From contig JADFOB010000100.1 of assembly GCA_022563055.1 (NCBI GenBank), positions 1 through 5,889 on the forward strand: a stretch of 5,889 nucleotides of DNA. The letters are read 5' to 3'. The stretch comes from Planctomycetota bacterium (lineage in GTDB: Bacteria > Planctomycetota > Phycisphaerae > UBA1845). Position numbers and translations under genes: made by a program. The notes under the pieces are model-generated. The model ran no database searches, was not told the DNA's origin, and saw only the letters and a list, made by a program, of their open reading frames with translations. The first letter of the stretch is position 1. Each line of letters opens with the position of its first letter. Shown piece after piece: positions 1 to 5,870 of this stretch.

Positions 1-1364
1 CAACCCGAAAGCTGCCCGACAACCTCGCTCGCGCTGTTCAGGACCGGCGAGCCGCTGCTGCCGCCCATGGTGGCACCGGTCTGGTCCACACTGTAAATTC
101 GCTCGCCGCGCGGCCAACCCGTGCATTGCGGCGAACTCGGGTCAACGTCATGTTGCGAGTAAACCTGCGGACCGAAGTTGGCGTTGCTGATCCTGTAGAG
201 ATTCGCGCCGTTGGTATTGGCTATGGGAGCGTTGTTCCAGCCGAGGAACACGGCGCCGGCTGGAGGAGCCTGATCGAGCGTCAACAGCGTAAAGTCGCCG
301 GCGCTACCCGTGGCCACGACGGTGACACCGATGGTGCTCGCGGGCGGCGGCGTCCCACCGGTGACGAGGTTGTCCGGGCATCCACCGTTACATGAATCCG
401 TCGTGTAGTTGAAGAACGTCTCGAGGCTGGAGTTAGACGACGAGAAACAGTGATTGGCTGTGAGGAAGTATGGGATCTGCGTTCCCGCGTCCGTGTCCGC
501 GAGCAGCCCGCCCGAACAGGTATTCACGAACGGTCCCTGCGTCCATTCCATCTTCGCCACCGCATCCTCAGCTGGCGCCGCGGGTCCGGTGTTGACGCAG
601 TTCACGTCGACCAGACAGGGCACATTATCCCGACAGGGCCACGAATCGTGACTTCGCTCTTGGGGACGTGGGGGTCTGCCGCGGATATGCGCAACCTCCG
701 AAATCACGAATGACATATTCGGACGGTCGACATCCGGCGTGTTACCGGTGTACCGCAGCATGACGATGCCGTTATCCGAGACAACCGAACGAGTCCAGAA
801 GTCGCCATCACCATTGCGACCTTCTCCCACGTACGGCCCGTGCGCCTGCCCGTTTGGGCTAAGGAAGTACATCTCGGTATTGTCCGGAAGCGAGAAGCCC
901 GTGATGTGCAAACGGATGGACCGCGCATCGGGAGATATCACCGTCATCGCCCATACGAAGCTCCCGCCTGCACTTTCCTCGACGACGCCACGATTGAACG
1001 CACGCCCAGCCGGCTTCCCGACAGCGCCTGGGACGGACTTGACCACGCCCACTCGCAACGGACCAGTCCCGTTGGGCGCCGGCGCAGAGATGTCGTCTCG
1101 GTCTTTCTGCGTGATTTCGATGCGCGTCGGAGTCTTGTCAACGCCGGCGGGCATCTTGGCCATGAGTTCTGTGTGTAGTTCCCGTTGACGGGCCGCCTGC
1201 TCGGCTATGGTCAGGCCGCCCACGGCCACTTCCGACGCAACACGTTTGGTCGGTCTTTCCGCCCTCGCCGGCACGATGTTCACAGTCATTGCGACCGTAG
1301 CGAACACGATCGGCATAGCTCCCACCAGCACCCGCCAGGAATACACAGTTCCTCGATTCCGCAT
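1..1364 (-). CDS. Secreted lysyl-endopeptidase-like (API-type) S1 serine protease, 3' end cut by window edge
   Basis: An uninterrupted minus-strand frame encodes 454 residues and continues past the left edge. A signal peptide is visible: basic residues at 2-11, a hydrophobic stretch at about 13-31, and a likely cleavage after ARA at 33-35. Residues 36 to about 240 look like a propeptide, including a beta-rich part at 137-205. The catalytic domain follows the layout of Achromobacter protease I (lysyl endopeptidase, trypsin fold): a Cys-Leu-Val-Asp-Val-Asn-Cys stretch at 250-256, the His motif LTANHC (His305), the Asp motif GDFTLLTL (Asp357) and the Ser motif GGSSGSPV (Ser437). Cys283 and Cys306 match the disulfide around the active-site His in that enzyme. 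About 70 more residues would be expected to the left. They include the specificity pocket, so Lys preference cannot be confirmed. Role inferred: export, propeptide removal, then extracellular or periplasmic proteolysis. It has its own promoter and leader, so it is probably separate from the GH130 gene upstream. The start at 1364 is set by the AGGAGG spacing; 1370 is possible. Confidence 0.9.
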   Translation of the reverse strand, partial: MRNRGTVYSWRVLVGAMPIVFATVAMTVNIVPARAERPTKRVASEVAVGGLTIAEQAARQRELHTELMAKMPAGVDKTPTRIEITQKDRDDISAPAPNGTGPLRVGVVKSVPGAVGKPAGRAFNRGVVEESAGGSFVWAMTVISPDARSIRLHITGFSLPDNTEMYFLSPNGQAHGPYVGEGRNGDGDFWTRSVVSDNGIVMLRYTGNTPDVDRPNMSFVISEVAHIRGRPPRPQERSHDSWPCRDNVPCLVDVNCVNTGPAAPAEDAVAKMEWTQGPFVNTCSGGLLADTDAGTQIPYFLTANHCFSSSNSSLETFFNYTTDSCNGGCPDNLVTGGTPPPASTIGVTVVATGSAGDFTLLTLDQAPPAGAVFLGWNNAPIANTNGANLYRISNANFGPQVYSQHDVDPSSPQCTGWPRGERIYSVDQTGATMGGSSGSPVLNSASEVVGQLSG

Positions 1365-1374
1365 GATCATTAGT

Positions 1375-1380
1375 CCTCCT
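1375..1380 (-). promoter_or_regulatory. Strong Shine-Dalgarno AGGAGG of the protease gene
   Basis: The minus strand reads AGGAGG, a full anti-16S match. It lies 4 nt before an ATG at 1370 and 10 nt before a second in-frame ATG at 1364. The longer spacing is within the usual range and the shorter is tight, so I prefer 1364. The two choices differ by two residues (Met-Ile) before the signal peptide. It is the strongest Shine-Dalgarno in the window. Confidence 0.75.
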
Positions 1381-1392
1381 GAAGGAAACGCC

Positions 1393-1482
1393 GTGGAACA
1401 GGTAACGCGCCCGTCCCACAAGCACATGCGACGCTCTCCGTATGGCATACGCCACAACTCACCGCACTCTTTGTGGCAAGCC
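1393..1482 (-). promoter_or_regulatory. Two tandem hairpins in the protease 5' leader
   Basis: Two stem-loops lie between the predicted transcription start and the ribosome binding site. The first in the transcript pairs GCCACAA (1477-1471) with UUGUGGC (1457-1451): seven Watson-Crick pairs and a 13-nt loop. A further GGC/GCC pair across a small internal loop (1482-1480 with 1446-1444) can extend it. The second pairs GUGGGAC (1419-1413) with GUUCCAC (1399-1393): seven pairs including one G-U, again with a 13-nt loop. The loops contain GGUGA and UUACC, which could pair with each other. No known riboswitch class is recognised. Function, if any, is unknown; mRNA stability or translation control would fit the position. 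Confidence 0.35.
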
Positions 1483-1531
1483 GGTCAACTGATATTCTCT
1501 ACATGCCGCTCGCCCGAGCGAGTGACAATCT

Positions 1532-1561
1532 AGTATACCAGAACCACCCGTCGCGGGTCAA
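1532..1561 (-). promoter_or_regulatory. Sigma70-type promoter of the protease gene
   Basis: On the minus strand, TTGACC (1561-1556; 5 of 6 consensus) is followed after 18 nt by TATACT (1537-1532; 5 of 6). A TG one base upstream of the -10 gives an extended -10. Transcription would begin near 1525, leaving a leader of about 155 nt before the protease start. It sits in the gap between the GH130 stop and the protease, so the protease has its own promoter. I see no convincing operator; a short inverted repeat CGCTC/GAGCG (1507-1511 and 1516-1520) lies at the start of the transcript. Confidence 0.7.
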
Positions 1562-1639
1562 CGCTTTTCCTGATCATTCTCCAGGGCACAAAAAGTGCTG
1601 CCGCAGGCGTTTATCGGGCTCGCTGGACGCGGGGATCGA

Positions 1640-2575
1640 TCACATCGCCGGGCGGCTGTCGCTCAGGCAGAGTTCCACCAGCTCGTCGATGACAGCCGTT
1701 CCGACGCACATGACCTTGTCGGCCGCACCCCAGTAAATCTTGACCGTCCCATCGTCCTCCGGAACCGCTCCACAGGTGAAGACCACGTTGTGCACGTACC
1801 CCGTCACTTCCCAGGGATCCTCGGGCTGCAAGATCCACCGATCACACACACCGAGAATCTTGGCCGGGTCGTCAAGGTCGTGGAGGGCGACGCCCAGGCG
1901 ATAGACGGCGCCGTCCATCGTCTCGAAGACGCCGTGGTAGATGTGGAGCCAGCCGCGCGGCGTTCGAAACGGCGTCGCGCCGGGGCCGGTCTTCATCTCG
2001 TCCCAGTGATATTGGGTCGGCTTCATAACGACGCGCGAATCGCCCCAATGAACGAGATCGGGCGAGTAGCTCGCCCAGATCGACCAGGGCGAAATCTCAC
2101 TGTGCGGCCGGTCCAGCCGGACGTACCGCCCGTCGAACTTCTGCGGGAACAGAACGACATTTCGCATGTCAGCCTGGCTGATCAGGGCGACGCGTTCGAC
2201 GCTGACGAAGTCGCGCGTTTTGGCGAGCGCGATCCGAACGCCGTGCTTCGAATAGGCGCTGTAGGTAATGAGGTACTCGTCTTCGATCCGGCAGATACGC
2301 GGATCCTCGACGCCGAAGGCCTCGTATTCGGCGAACGGCGCCTCGGTCGCGGGGACCAGGAACGGCTCGGGGCGGGCGGTGAACTTGAACCCGTCATCGC
2401 TGTCAGCCAACCCCAGGATACATCGCCCGTTGTCGCGGTGGGAGCGAAAGAGCATGACGTAGCGTCCATCGCATTTTGTGACCCCGGCGTTGTGCACGGT
2501 CTCGACAGGGTAGGGGACGTCCTTGGGCGTGAGGATCGGGTTACCTTCGTACCGCCGGACGATCGGCTTACGCAT
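1640..2575 (-). CDS. GH130 family glycoside phosphorylase (beta-mannoside phosphorylase family)
   Basis: The 311-residue product has the five-bladed beta-propeller signature of GH130. GH130 enzymes mostly phosphorolyse beta-mannosides (beta-1,4- or beta-1,2-mannooligosaccharides, or mannosyl-glucose) to mannose 1-phosphate; a minority are hydrolases. Visible motifs are RRYEGNPIL (7-15), HNAG (28-31), RSHRDNG (44-50), GVEDPRI (88-94) with Asp91 as the likely catalytic acid, RLDRP (153-157), MKTGPG (194-199) and IYHG (212-215). The Arg, Lys and His residues in these motifs are candidate phosphate ligands, which favours phosphorylase over hydrolase. No signal peptide is seen, so the enzyme should be cytoplasmic. 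The length suits the shorter GH130 members, but the linkage cannot be assigned. The start is supported by AGGGAG 8 nt upstream. The gene begins 22 nt after the tRNA, with no other sugar-use genes beside it in this window and no clear terminator after it. Confidence 0.88.
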   Translation of the reverse strand: MRKPIVRRYEGNPILTPKDVPYPVETVHNAGVTKCDGRYVMLFRSHRDNGRCILGLADSDDGFKFTARPEPFLVPATEAPFAEYEAFGVEDPRICRIEDEYLITYSAYSKHGVRIALAKTRDFVSVERVALISQADMRNVVLFPQKFDGRYVRLDRPHSEISPWSIWASYSPDLVHWGDSRVVMKPTQYHWDEMKTGPGATPFRTPRGWLHIYHGVFETMDGAVYRLGVALHDLDDPAKILGVCDRWILQPEDPWEVTGYVHNVVFTCGAVPEDDGTVKIYWGAADKVMCVGTAVIDELVELCLSDSRPAM

Positions 2576-2597
2576 TCCGTGGTCTCCCTGGACGTCA

Positions 2598-2671
2598 TGG
2601 GCCTGGAGGGACTTGAACCCCCGACCAGTCGATTATGAGTCGACCGCTCTAACCAGCTGAGCTACAGGCCC
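2598..2671 (-). tRNA. tRNA-Ile2 (anticodon CAU, read as lysidine-AU)
   Basis: A full cloverleaf of 74 nt folds on the minus strand: acceptor GGGCCTG with CAGGCCC, D arm GCTC/GAGC, anticodon stem GTCGA/TCGAC with loop CTCATAA, T arm GGGGG/CCCTC with loop TTCAAGT, and discriminator A. CCA is not encoded. The CAU anticodon could mean initiator Met, elongator Met or Ile2. C1-G72 mispairing, an initiator hallmark, is absent. C4-G69 and C5-G68 are present, which are known recognition elements of TilS in E. coli, and the 5' GGGCC is typical of isoleucine tRNAs. I therefore call Ile2, decoding AUA after lysidine formation at C34; elongator Met is the alternative. U36-A37 makes it an expected t6A37 substrate. 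Only a weak promoter is seen upstream (TTGCGT at 2731-2726, TAGCTT at 2709-2704). Confidence 0.9.
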
Positions 2672-2740
2672 CGATTGTCCCGCAGCGACTCAGGATTCAC
2701 CACAAGCTACCCTGATGAGCCCGCTACGCAAGTGCGATCC

Positions 2741-2772
2741 TTCCCCGACCGACAACACCGTCTATAATAGAC
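2741..2772 (+). promoter_or_regulatory. Probable nadA promoter with palindromic -10 region
   Basis: A perfect TATAAT is at 2763-2768. The best -35 candidate is TTCCCC (2741-2746), only 3 of 6, with a 16-nt spacer, so the -35 is poor. The -10 lies inside an exact 13-nt palindrome, GTCTAT-A-ATAGAC (2760-2772). A weak -35 with a symmetrical -10 is compatible with control by a dimeric regulator, but no regulator site was recognised. Transcription would start near 2775, giving a leader of about 119 nt. The region is shared with the divergent tRNA/GH130 unit. Confidence 0.55.
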
Positions 2773-2774
2773 TG

Positions 2775-2893
2775 GCTGGTCAGTGTAGTCGGCTACGCCC
2801 GACTCCGGTTCGATGTACGGTCCGCGCTACGCGAAAACGGAAAACGCTCTAGCGACGCGTTTCTGACCATAGCCACTGGGGAGTTGATCAACC
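2775..2893 (+). promoter_or_regulatory. nadA 5' leader with hairpins and start-site palindrome
   Basis: This untranslated stretch has two simple stem-loops. AGTCGG/CCGACT (2787-2792 and 2799-2804) has a 6-nt loop, and AAACGC/GCGTTT (2842-2847 and 2857-2862) has a 9-nt loop. The Shine-Dalgarno GGGGAG (2878-2883) is followed by an exact 10-nt palindrome GTTGATCAAC (2883-2892) that fills the spacer to the ATG at 2894. NAD-binding riboswitches are known upstream of nadA in some bacteria (NAD-I, the nadA motif), but I could not match this leader to that consensus by eye. The structure is seen; any regulatory role is inference. Confidence 0.35.
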
Positions 2894-4006
2894 ATGCTGT
2901 TTCAACCGCCGTTGCCGCCGCGATATGCGGCTCTGAGCGAGGAGGCGTTGACCGACGCCATCCTCGACCGCAAGCGCGTGCTCGGTTCCCGGCTCGTCAT
3001 CCTCGGGCATCACTACCAGCAGCACGATGTGATCCAATTCGCCGACTTCACCGGCGACAGCCTCAAGCTCTCGCAACTCGGTGCCCAGCAGGAGGGAGTC
3101 GAGTTCATCGTCTTTTGCGGCGTCCACTTCATGGCGGAGTCAGCCGACATTCTTACGGACGACGGCGTCACGGTCATTCTGCCCGACCTCTCCGCCGGCT
3201 GCAGCATGGCGGACATGGCCGAGCTGGAACAGCTCGAAGAAGCCTGGGACTTCATCGTCGGCGACTGCGGGGCCGATCTCGTACCCATCACCTATGTCAA
3301 CTCGACAGCATCGATCAAGGCTTTCTGCGGCGGTCACGGCGGCGCGTGCTGCACGAGCAGCAACGCTCGGATGATCCTGGAGTGGGCGTTTCAACAGGGC
3401 AACAAAGTGATCTTCCTGCCCGACGAGCACCTTGGCCGCAACACCGCTTACGCGATGGGCATTGCGCTGAGCGAGATGGTTCTGTACGACCCCGCCCATG
3501 CAAACGGCGGCCTCACGCCGGAGCAGGCGCACGATGCCAAAGTCTTTTTGTGGCGGGGACATTGCAGTGTACACGCGCTCTTTACCTCCGCGCAGTGCGA
3601 TGACATCCGTCGGATCGACCCTGCGACCAAGATTCTCGTCCATCCGGAGTGCGCCTGGGAAGTCGTGCAGAAAGCGGACCTGGCTGGAAGCACCGAGTTC
3701 ATTATCAAAACGGTGAGCGAGGCTCCGGAGGGAAGCAAGTGGGCCATCGGAACCGAGGTTCACCTGGTCGACCGTTTGGCGAAGCGCTTCGCGGATCAGT
3801 CCATCCGGTCGCTGGCGGGAATCCAGTGTTTGTGCACGACGATGTATCGTGTGGACTTGCGACATCTGCTATGGGTGTTGGATGAGCTGGTCGCGGGGCG
3901 TGTGGTCAACCAGATCAAGGTGGATGCTCAGACTAGGAAGCTGGCGATTGTCGCGCTCGAGCGAATGCTCGAAAATGTCTCGCCTCAACCGCTGGCGATC
4001 AAGTAG
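2894..4006 (+). CDS. nadA: Quinolinate synthase NadA ([4Fe-4S] enzyme)
   Basis: NadA condenses iminoaspartate with dihydroxyacetone phosphate to quinolinate in de novo NAD synthesis, in the cytoplasm. The 370-residue product is full length for the longer bacterial form. Landmarks in order are LGHHYQQHD (37-45), DFTGDSLKLS (51-60), FCGVHFMAES (74-83), PDLSAGCSMAD (97-107), TYVNSTASIKA (133-143), CCTSSNA (152-158), FLPDEHLGRNTA (174-185), HPEC (250-253), KWAIGTEVHLVDRL (282-295) and CLCTTM (312-317). The three iron-sulfur ligands expected from family structures map to Cys75, Cys153 and Cys252. The start has GGGGAG 10 nt upstream. nadB and nadC are not adjacent, so iminoaspartate must come from an enzyme encoded elsewhere. 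The gene has its own promoter and leader and is followed by a palindromic repeat, so it is probably monocistronic. Confidence 0.97.
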   Translation: MLFQPPLPPRYAALSEEALTDAILDRKRVLGSRLVILGHHYQQHDVIQFADFTGDSLKLSQLGAQQEGVEFIVFCGVHFMAESADILTDDGVTVILPDLSAGCSMADMAELEQLEEAWDFIVGDCGADLVPITYVNSTASIKAFCGGHGGACCTSSNARMILEWAFQQGNKVIFLPDEHLGRNTAYAMGIALSEMVLYDPAHANGGLTPEQAHDAKVFLWRGHCSVHALFTSAQCDDIRRIDPATKILVHPECAWEVVQKADLAGSTEFIIKTVSEAPEGSKWAIGTEVHLVDRLAKRFADQSIRSLAGIQCLCTTMYRVDLRHLLWVLDELVAGRVVNQIKVDAQTRKLAIVALERMLENVSPQPLAIK

Positions 4007-4119
4007 ACGGTGCTTGCGTGTCCGTTTTCTTCTCCCGTTCGATCATTTTTTCGGACTGTCCAGCCCGCAGGGTGCCGATGAACACAGAGCTGGATGATCG
4101 TGTGCCAGCGTGCAGCTCC

Positions 4120-4183
4120 GATCAGAGCCCGGAGCGTAAGCGACGGATCGCCAGACCTCGCGCTGGCGCTTGGGGCTCGGATC
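4120..4183. repeat. Imperfect palindrome, probable planctomycete-type intergenic repeat
   Basis: Arms at 4120-4136 and 4167-4183 pair at 15 of 17 positions, counting one G-T, with mismatches at 4124/4179 and 4131/4172. Inside, CGCCAG (4149-4154) and CTGGCG (4163-4168) form a second inverted repeat, partly competing with the outer stem; alternatively AGCG (4139-4142) pairs with CGCT (4161-4164). The forward frames read SPERKRRIA and ARSVSDGSP and the reverse reads DPSLTLRAL. These are peptide strings I recall from spurious short proteins in planctomycete genomes, which suggests a dispersed, REP-like element; this is from memory and not checked. It lies in the 226-nt gap after nadA and could also act as a 3' RNA-stabilising or weak termination hairpin. 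No T-run follows it. Confidence 0.6.
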
Positions 4184-4232
4184 AACGTCGATCTTTCGGA
4201 CACGGTGATTCGGCGCTGGCAGAGCGAGCGGA

Positions 4233-4838
4233 ATGATCAAGACACATCCCAAGCGCATGGAACGAATCGCCTTCTCGCCCTGTGCGACGTCGGCACCAGC
4301 CGTTGCCCCGGAGGCGACTTCCACCTGGTTCGCCCTGCCCCCGGAGGTCGTCGGTGGCGGTGAGATCGTCCTTCTGGCGATCAGGCCGTCACTGTGGCGT
4401 CCCTTCTTTGCGGCGGCTCCCTGGTTGGGTGGGTGCTTCATTCTGGGTTTGGTCATGGGCCTTTTGGAGGTGGCGGGTCCGGGCCTGTCGCGGATTGCAA
4501 CCCTGCAGTTGATCATGCTCATCGCAGCGGGACGGTTGGGGTTGGCGTTCATGCAGTGGACGCTCACCTGGTACGTGCTCACCAACCGCCGGATTCTCGA
4601 CGTCCAGGGCGTCTGGTCGCCGCGCATCTGGTCCTGCCATCTGGTCGAGATCCGCAACACGTACCTTAACGCATCGACGGCGGAGAAAGTGCCGGGTCTT
4701 GGCACGATTACCTTCGCCACCGAGCACGCCGATGAGCCGCCACGCCGGTGGTGCTGCGTGGTCGACGCCAAGGAAGTGCACGCCAGGATCCGGCGCGCCA
4801 TCGAAAACGCCATTGATCAACATGCGATCGGCGCGTAA
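4233..4838 (+). CDS. Membrane protein with bacterial PH domain (bPH2/DUF304 type)
   Basis: The 201-residue protein begins with a polar segment, then LPPEVVGGGEIVLLAIRPSL (35-54), which resembles the lead-in of DUF304 proteins. Two hydrophobic helices follow, at about 57-80 and 87-107. The PH-like beta domain starts at WYVLTNRRILDVQGVW (113-128) and includes LVEIRNTYLNAS (137-148) and PGLGTITFAT (154-163), the usual pattern of tyrosine, TNRR, glycine and late G-x-G-T-I. The fold should face the cytoplasm, anchored by the helical hairpin. The precise role of these proteins is unknown; related YdbS/YdbT-type proteins have been linked to envelope stress or antimicrobial tolerance in some bacteria. 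No clear Shine-Dalgarno precedes the ATG at 4233; the next in-frame ATG (4257) is no better. It ends 12 nt before tsaD, suggesting cotranscription. Confidence 0.85.
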   Translation: MIKTHPKRMERIAFSPCATSAPAVAPEATSTWFALPPEVVGGGEIVLLAIRPSLWRPFFAAAPWLGGCFILGLVMGLLEVAGPGLSRIATLQLIMLIAAGRLGLAFMQWTLTWYVLTNRRILDVQGVWSPRIWSCHLVEIRNTYLNASTAEKVPGLGTITFATEHADEPPRRWCCVVDAKEVHARIRRAIENAIDQHAIGA

Positions 4839-4850
4839 GCTGCCGATCCC

Positions 4851-5870
4851 ATGACCGCCATTCTCGGAATCGAAACCTCGTGCGATGAGACCGCGGCTGC
4901 CGTCGTGATCGACGGCGTTGACGCGCGCAGCAACGTTGTGGCATCGCAGATTGACCTGCACCGCAAGTATGGCGGCGTCGTCCCGGAGATCGCCTCGCGG
5001 GCGCACATCGAGAAGCTCGACTCGGTCGTCGAAGAGGCCATGCAGGTCGCTGGGTGCGATCGAGACGACATCAGCGCGATCGCGGTCACCAACCGACCCG
5101 GACTCGTCGGGTCACTCCTGGTCGGCGTCACCGGTGCCAAGACATTGAGTTGGGCGTGGGACAAACCACTGATCGCGGTGAACCACATCCGGGCTCACGC
5201 CATCAGTCCAGCCGTCGGACTCGACACGTCACTCTGGCCGGCCGTCGCGCTGGTCGTCTCGGGCGGTCACACAACACTCTTTCGGGTCGACGATCCTCTT
5301 TCGATCGAACAGCTCGGCGCGACGACGGACGACGCCGCCGGTGAAGCCTTCGATAAGGTGGCGACGGTGCTCGGTCTTGGCTATCCCGGCGGTCCCGAGA
5401 TCGAGCGTGCCGCCCGCGATGGCGATCCCAAGAGCATTCGCTTCCCGCGTACCATGCTTGGCCGCGACTCGCTTGATTTCTCCTTCTCGGGGATCAAGAC
5501 AGCCGTGATGTATCACGTCCACGGGCAGGGCAAGACGAGCGGCGGACTCGAGAGACTGTCCCGATCCGACATTGCCAACATCGCCGCCGGGTTCCAGCAA
5601 GCTGTCGTGGACGTTCTTGTGAAGAAGACCATGCTCGCGGTGAAGCGGACGGGTGTCTCCACGGTCGTACTCGGCGGCGGCGTCGGTGCCAACACGGCGT
5701 TGCGAAGCCGGCTCGCCGCAGCCTGCGAGGATCGGGGTTTGCAGTTCCATCCGGCTCAACGGGCATACTGCACGGACAACGCCGTAATGGTGGCTGCGTT
5801 GGGGTATCATCAGTTCCTCAGCGGCGACCTGGCGACCTTACACCTCGATGCGCACCCCGCTTCTGATTAG
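4851..5870 (+). CDS. tsaD: tRNA N6-threonylcarbamoyladenosine transferase TsaD
   Basis: TsaD transfers the threonylcarbamoyl group from threonylcarbamoyl-AMP to A37 of tRNAs reading ANN codons, working with TsaB and TsaE after TsaC makes the adenylate. The 339 residues match the family length. Motifs in order are LGIETSCDETA (5-15), the metal-site pair NHIRAH (His112, His116), VVSGGHT (135-141), GATTDDAAGEAFDKVA (157-172), GYPGGP (177-182), DFSFSGIKTAV (209-219), LGGGVGAN (274-281) and CTDNAVM (307-313), with Asp309 as the other likely metal ligand. It belongs to the ASKHA (actin-like ATPase) fold. No Shine-Dalgarno is visible before the ATG; the 12-nt gap after the PH-domain gene suggests translational coupling. 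The gene is complete; 19 nt remain after the stop and show nothing. tsaB, tsaC and tsaE are not in the window. Confidence 0.97.
   Translation: MTAILGIETSCDETAAAVVIDGVDARSNVVASQIDLHRKYGGVVPEIASRAHIEKLDSVVEEAMQVAGCDRDDISAIAVTNRPGLVGSLLVGVTGAKTLSWAWDKPLIAVNHIRAHAISPAVGLDTSLWPAVALVVSGGHTTLFRVDDPLSIEQLGATTDDAAGEAFDKVATVLGLGYPGGPEIERAARDGDPKSIRFPRTMLGRDSLDFSFSGIKTAVMYHVHGQGKTSGGLERLSRSDIANIAAGFQQAVVDVLVKKTMLAVKRTGVSTVVLGGGVGANTALRSRLAAACEDRGLQFHPAQRAYCTDNAVMVAALGYHQFLSGDLATLHLDAHPASD

Noticed and set aside
1138..1455. Minus-strand 105-codon frame covering the protease start
   Set aside because: It runs out of frame through the signal-peptide region of the protease, whose own frame has promoter, Shine-Dalgarno and domain support.
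1586..1598. Possible terminator after the GH130 gene (GCAC-5 nt-GTGC)
   Set aside because: Only four base pairs, and the T-run on the minus strand is the loop rather than the tail.
1595..2638. Plus-strand 347-codon open frame, longer than the GH130 gene it overlaps
   Set aside because: It is antisense to a clear GH130 gene, and its C-terminal GLEPPTSRL is the well-known artefact of reading through the complement of a tRNA gene.
3140..3865. Minus-strand 241-codon open frame
   Set aside because: It lies entirely antisense to nadA, which has intact family motifs; the frame shows no recognisable domain.
4020..4056. Possible terminator after nadA: GTCCG/CGGAC with a run of six T
   Set aside because: The stem has only five pairs around a 27-nt loop, and the T-run lies inside the loop instead of after the stem.
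4018..4236. 72-codon plus-strand frame overlapping the PH-domain start by ATGA
   Set aside because: The overlap looks like translational coupling, but half of the frame is the palindromic repeat, no Shine-Dalgarno precedes it and the protein resembles no family.
4043..4813. Minus-strand 256-codon open frame
   Set aside because: It is antisense to the PH-domain gene and crosses the palindromic repeat; low-complexity basic composition typical of a high-GC shadow frame.
5229..5810. Minus-strand 193-codon open frame
   Set aside because: Antisense to the catalytic core of tsaD, with no domain signature.
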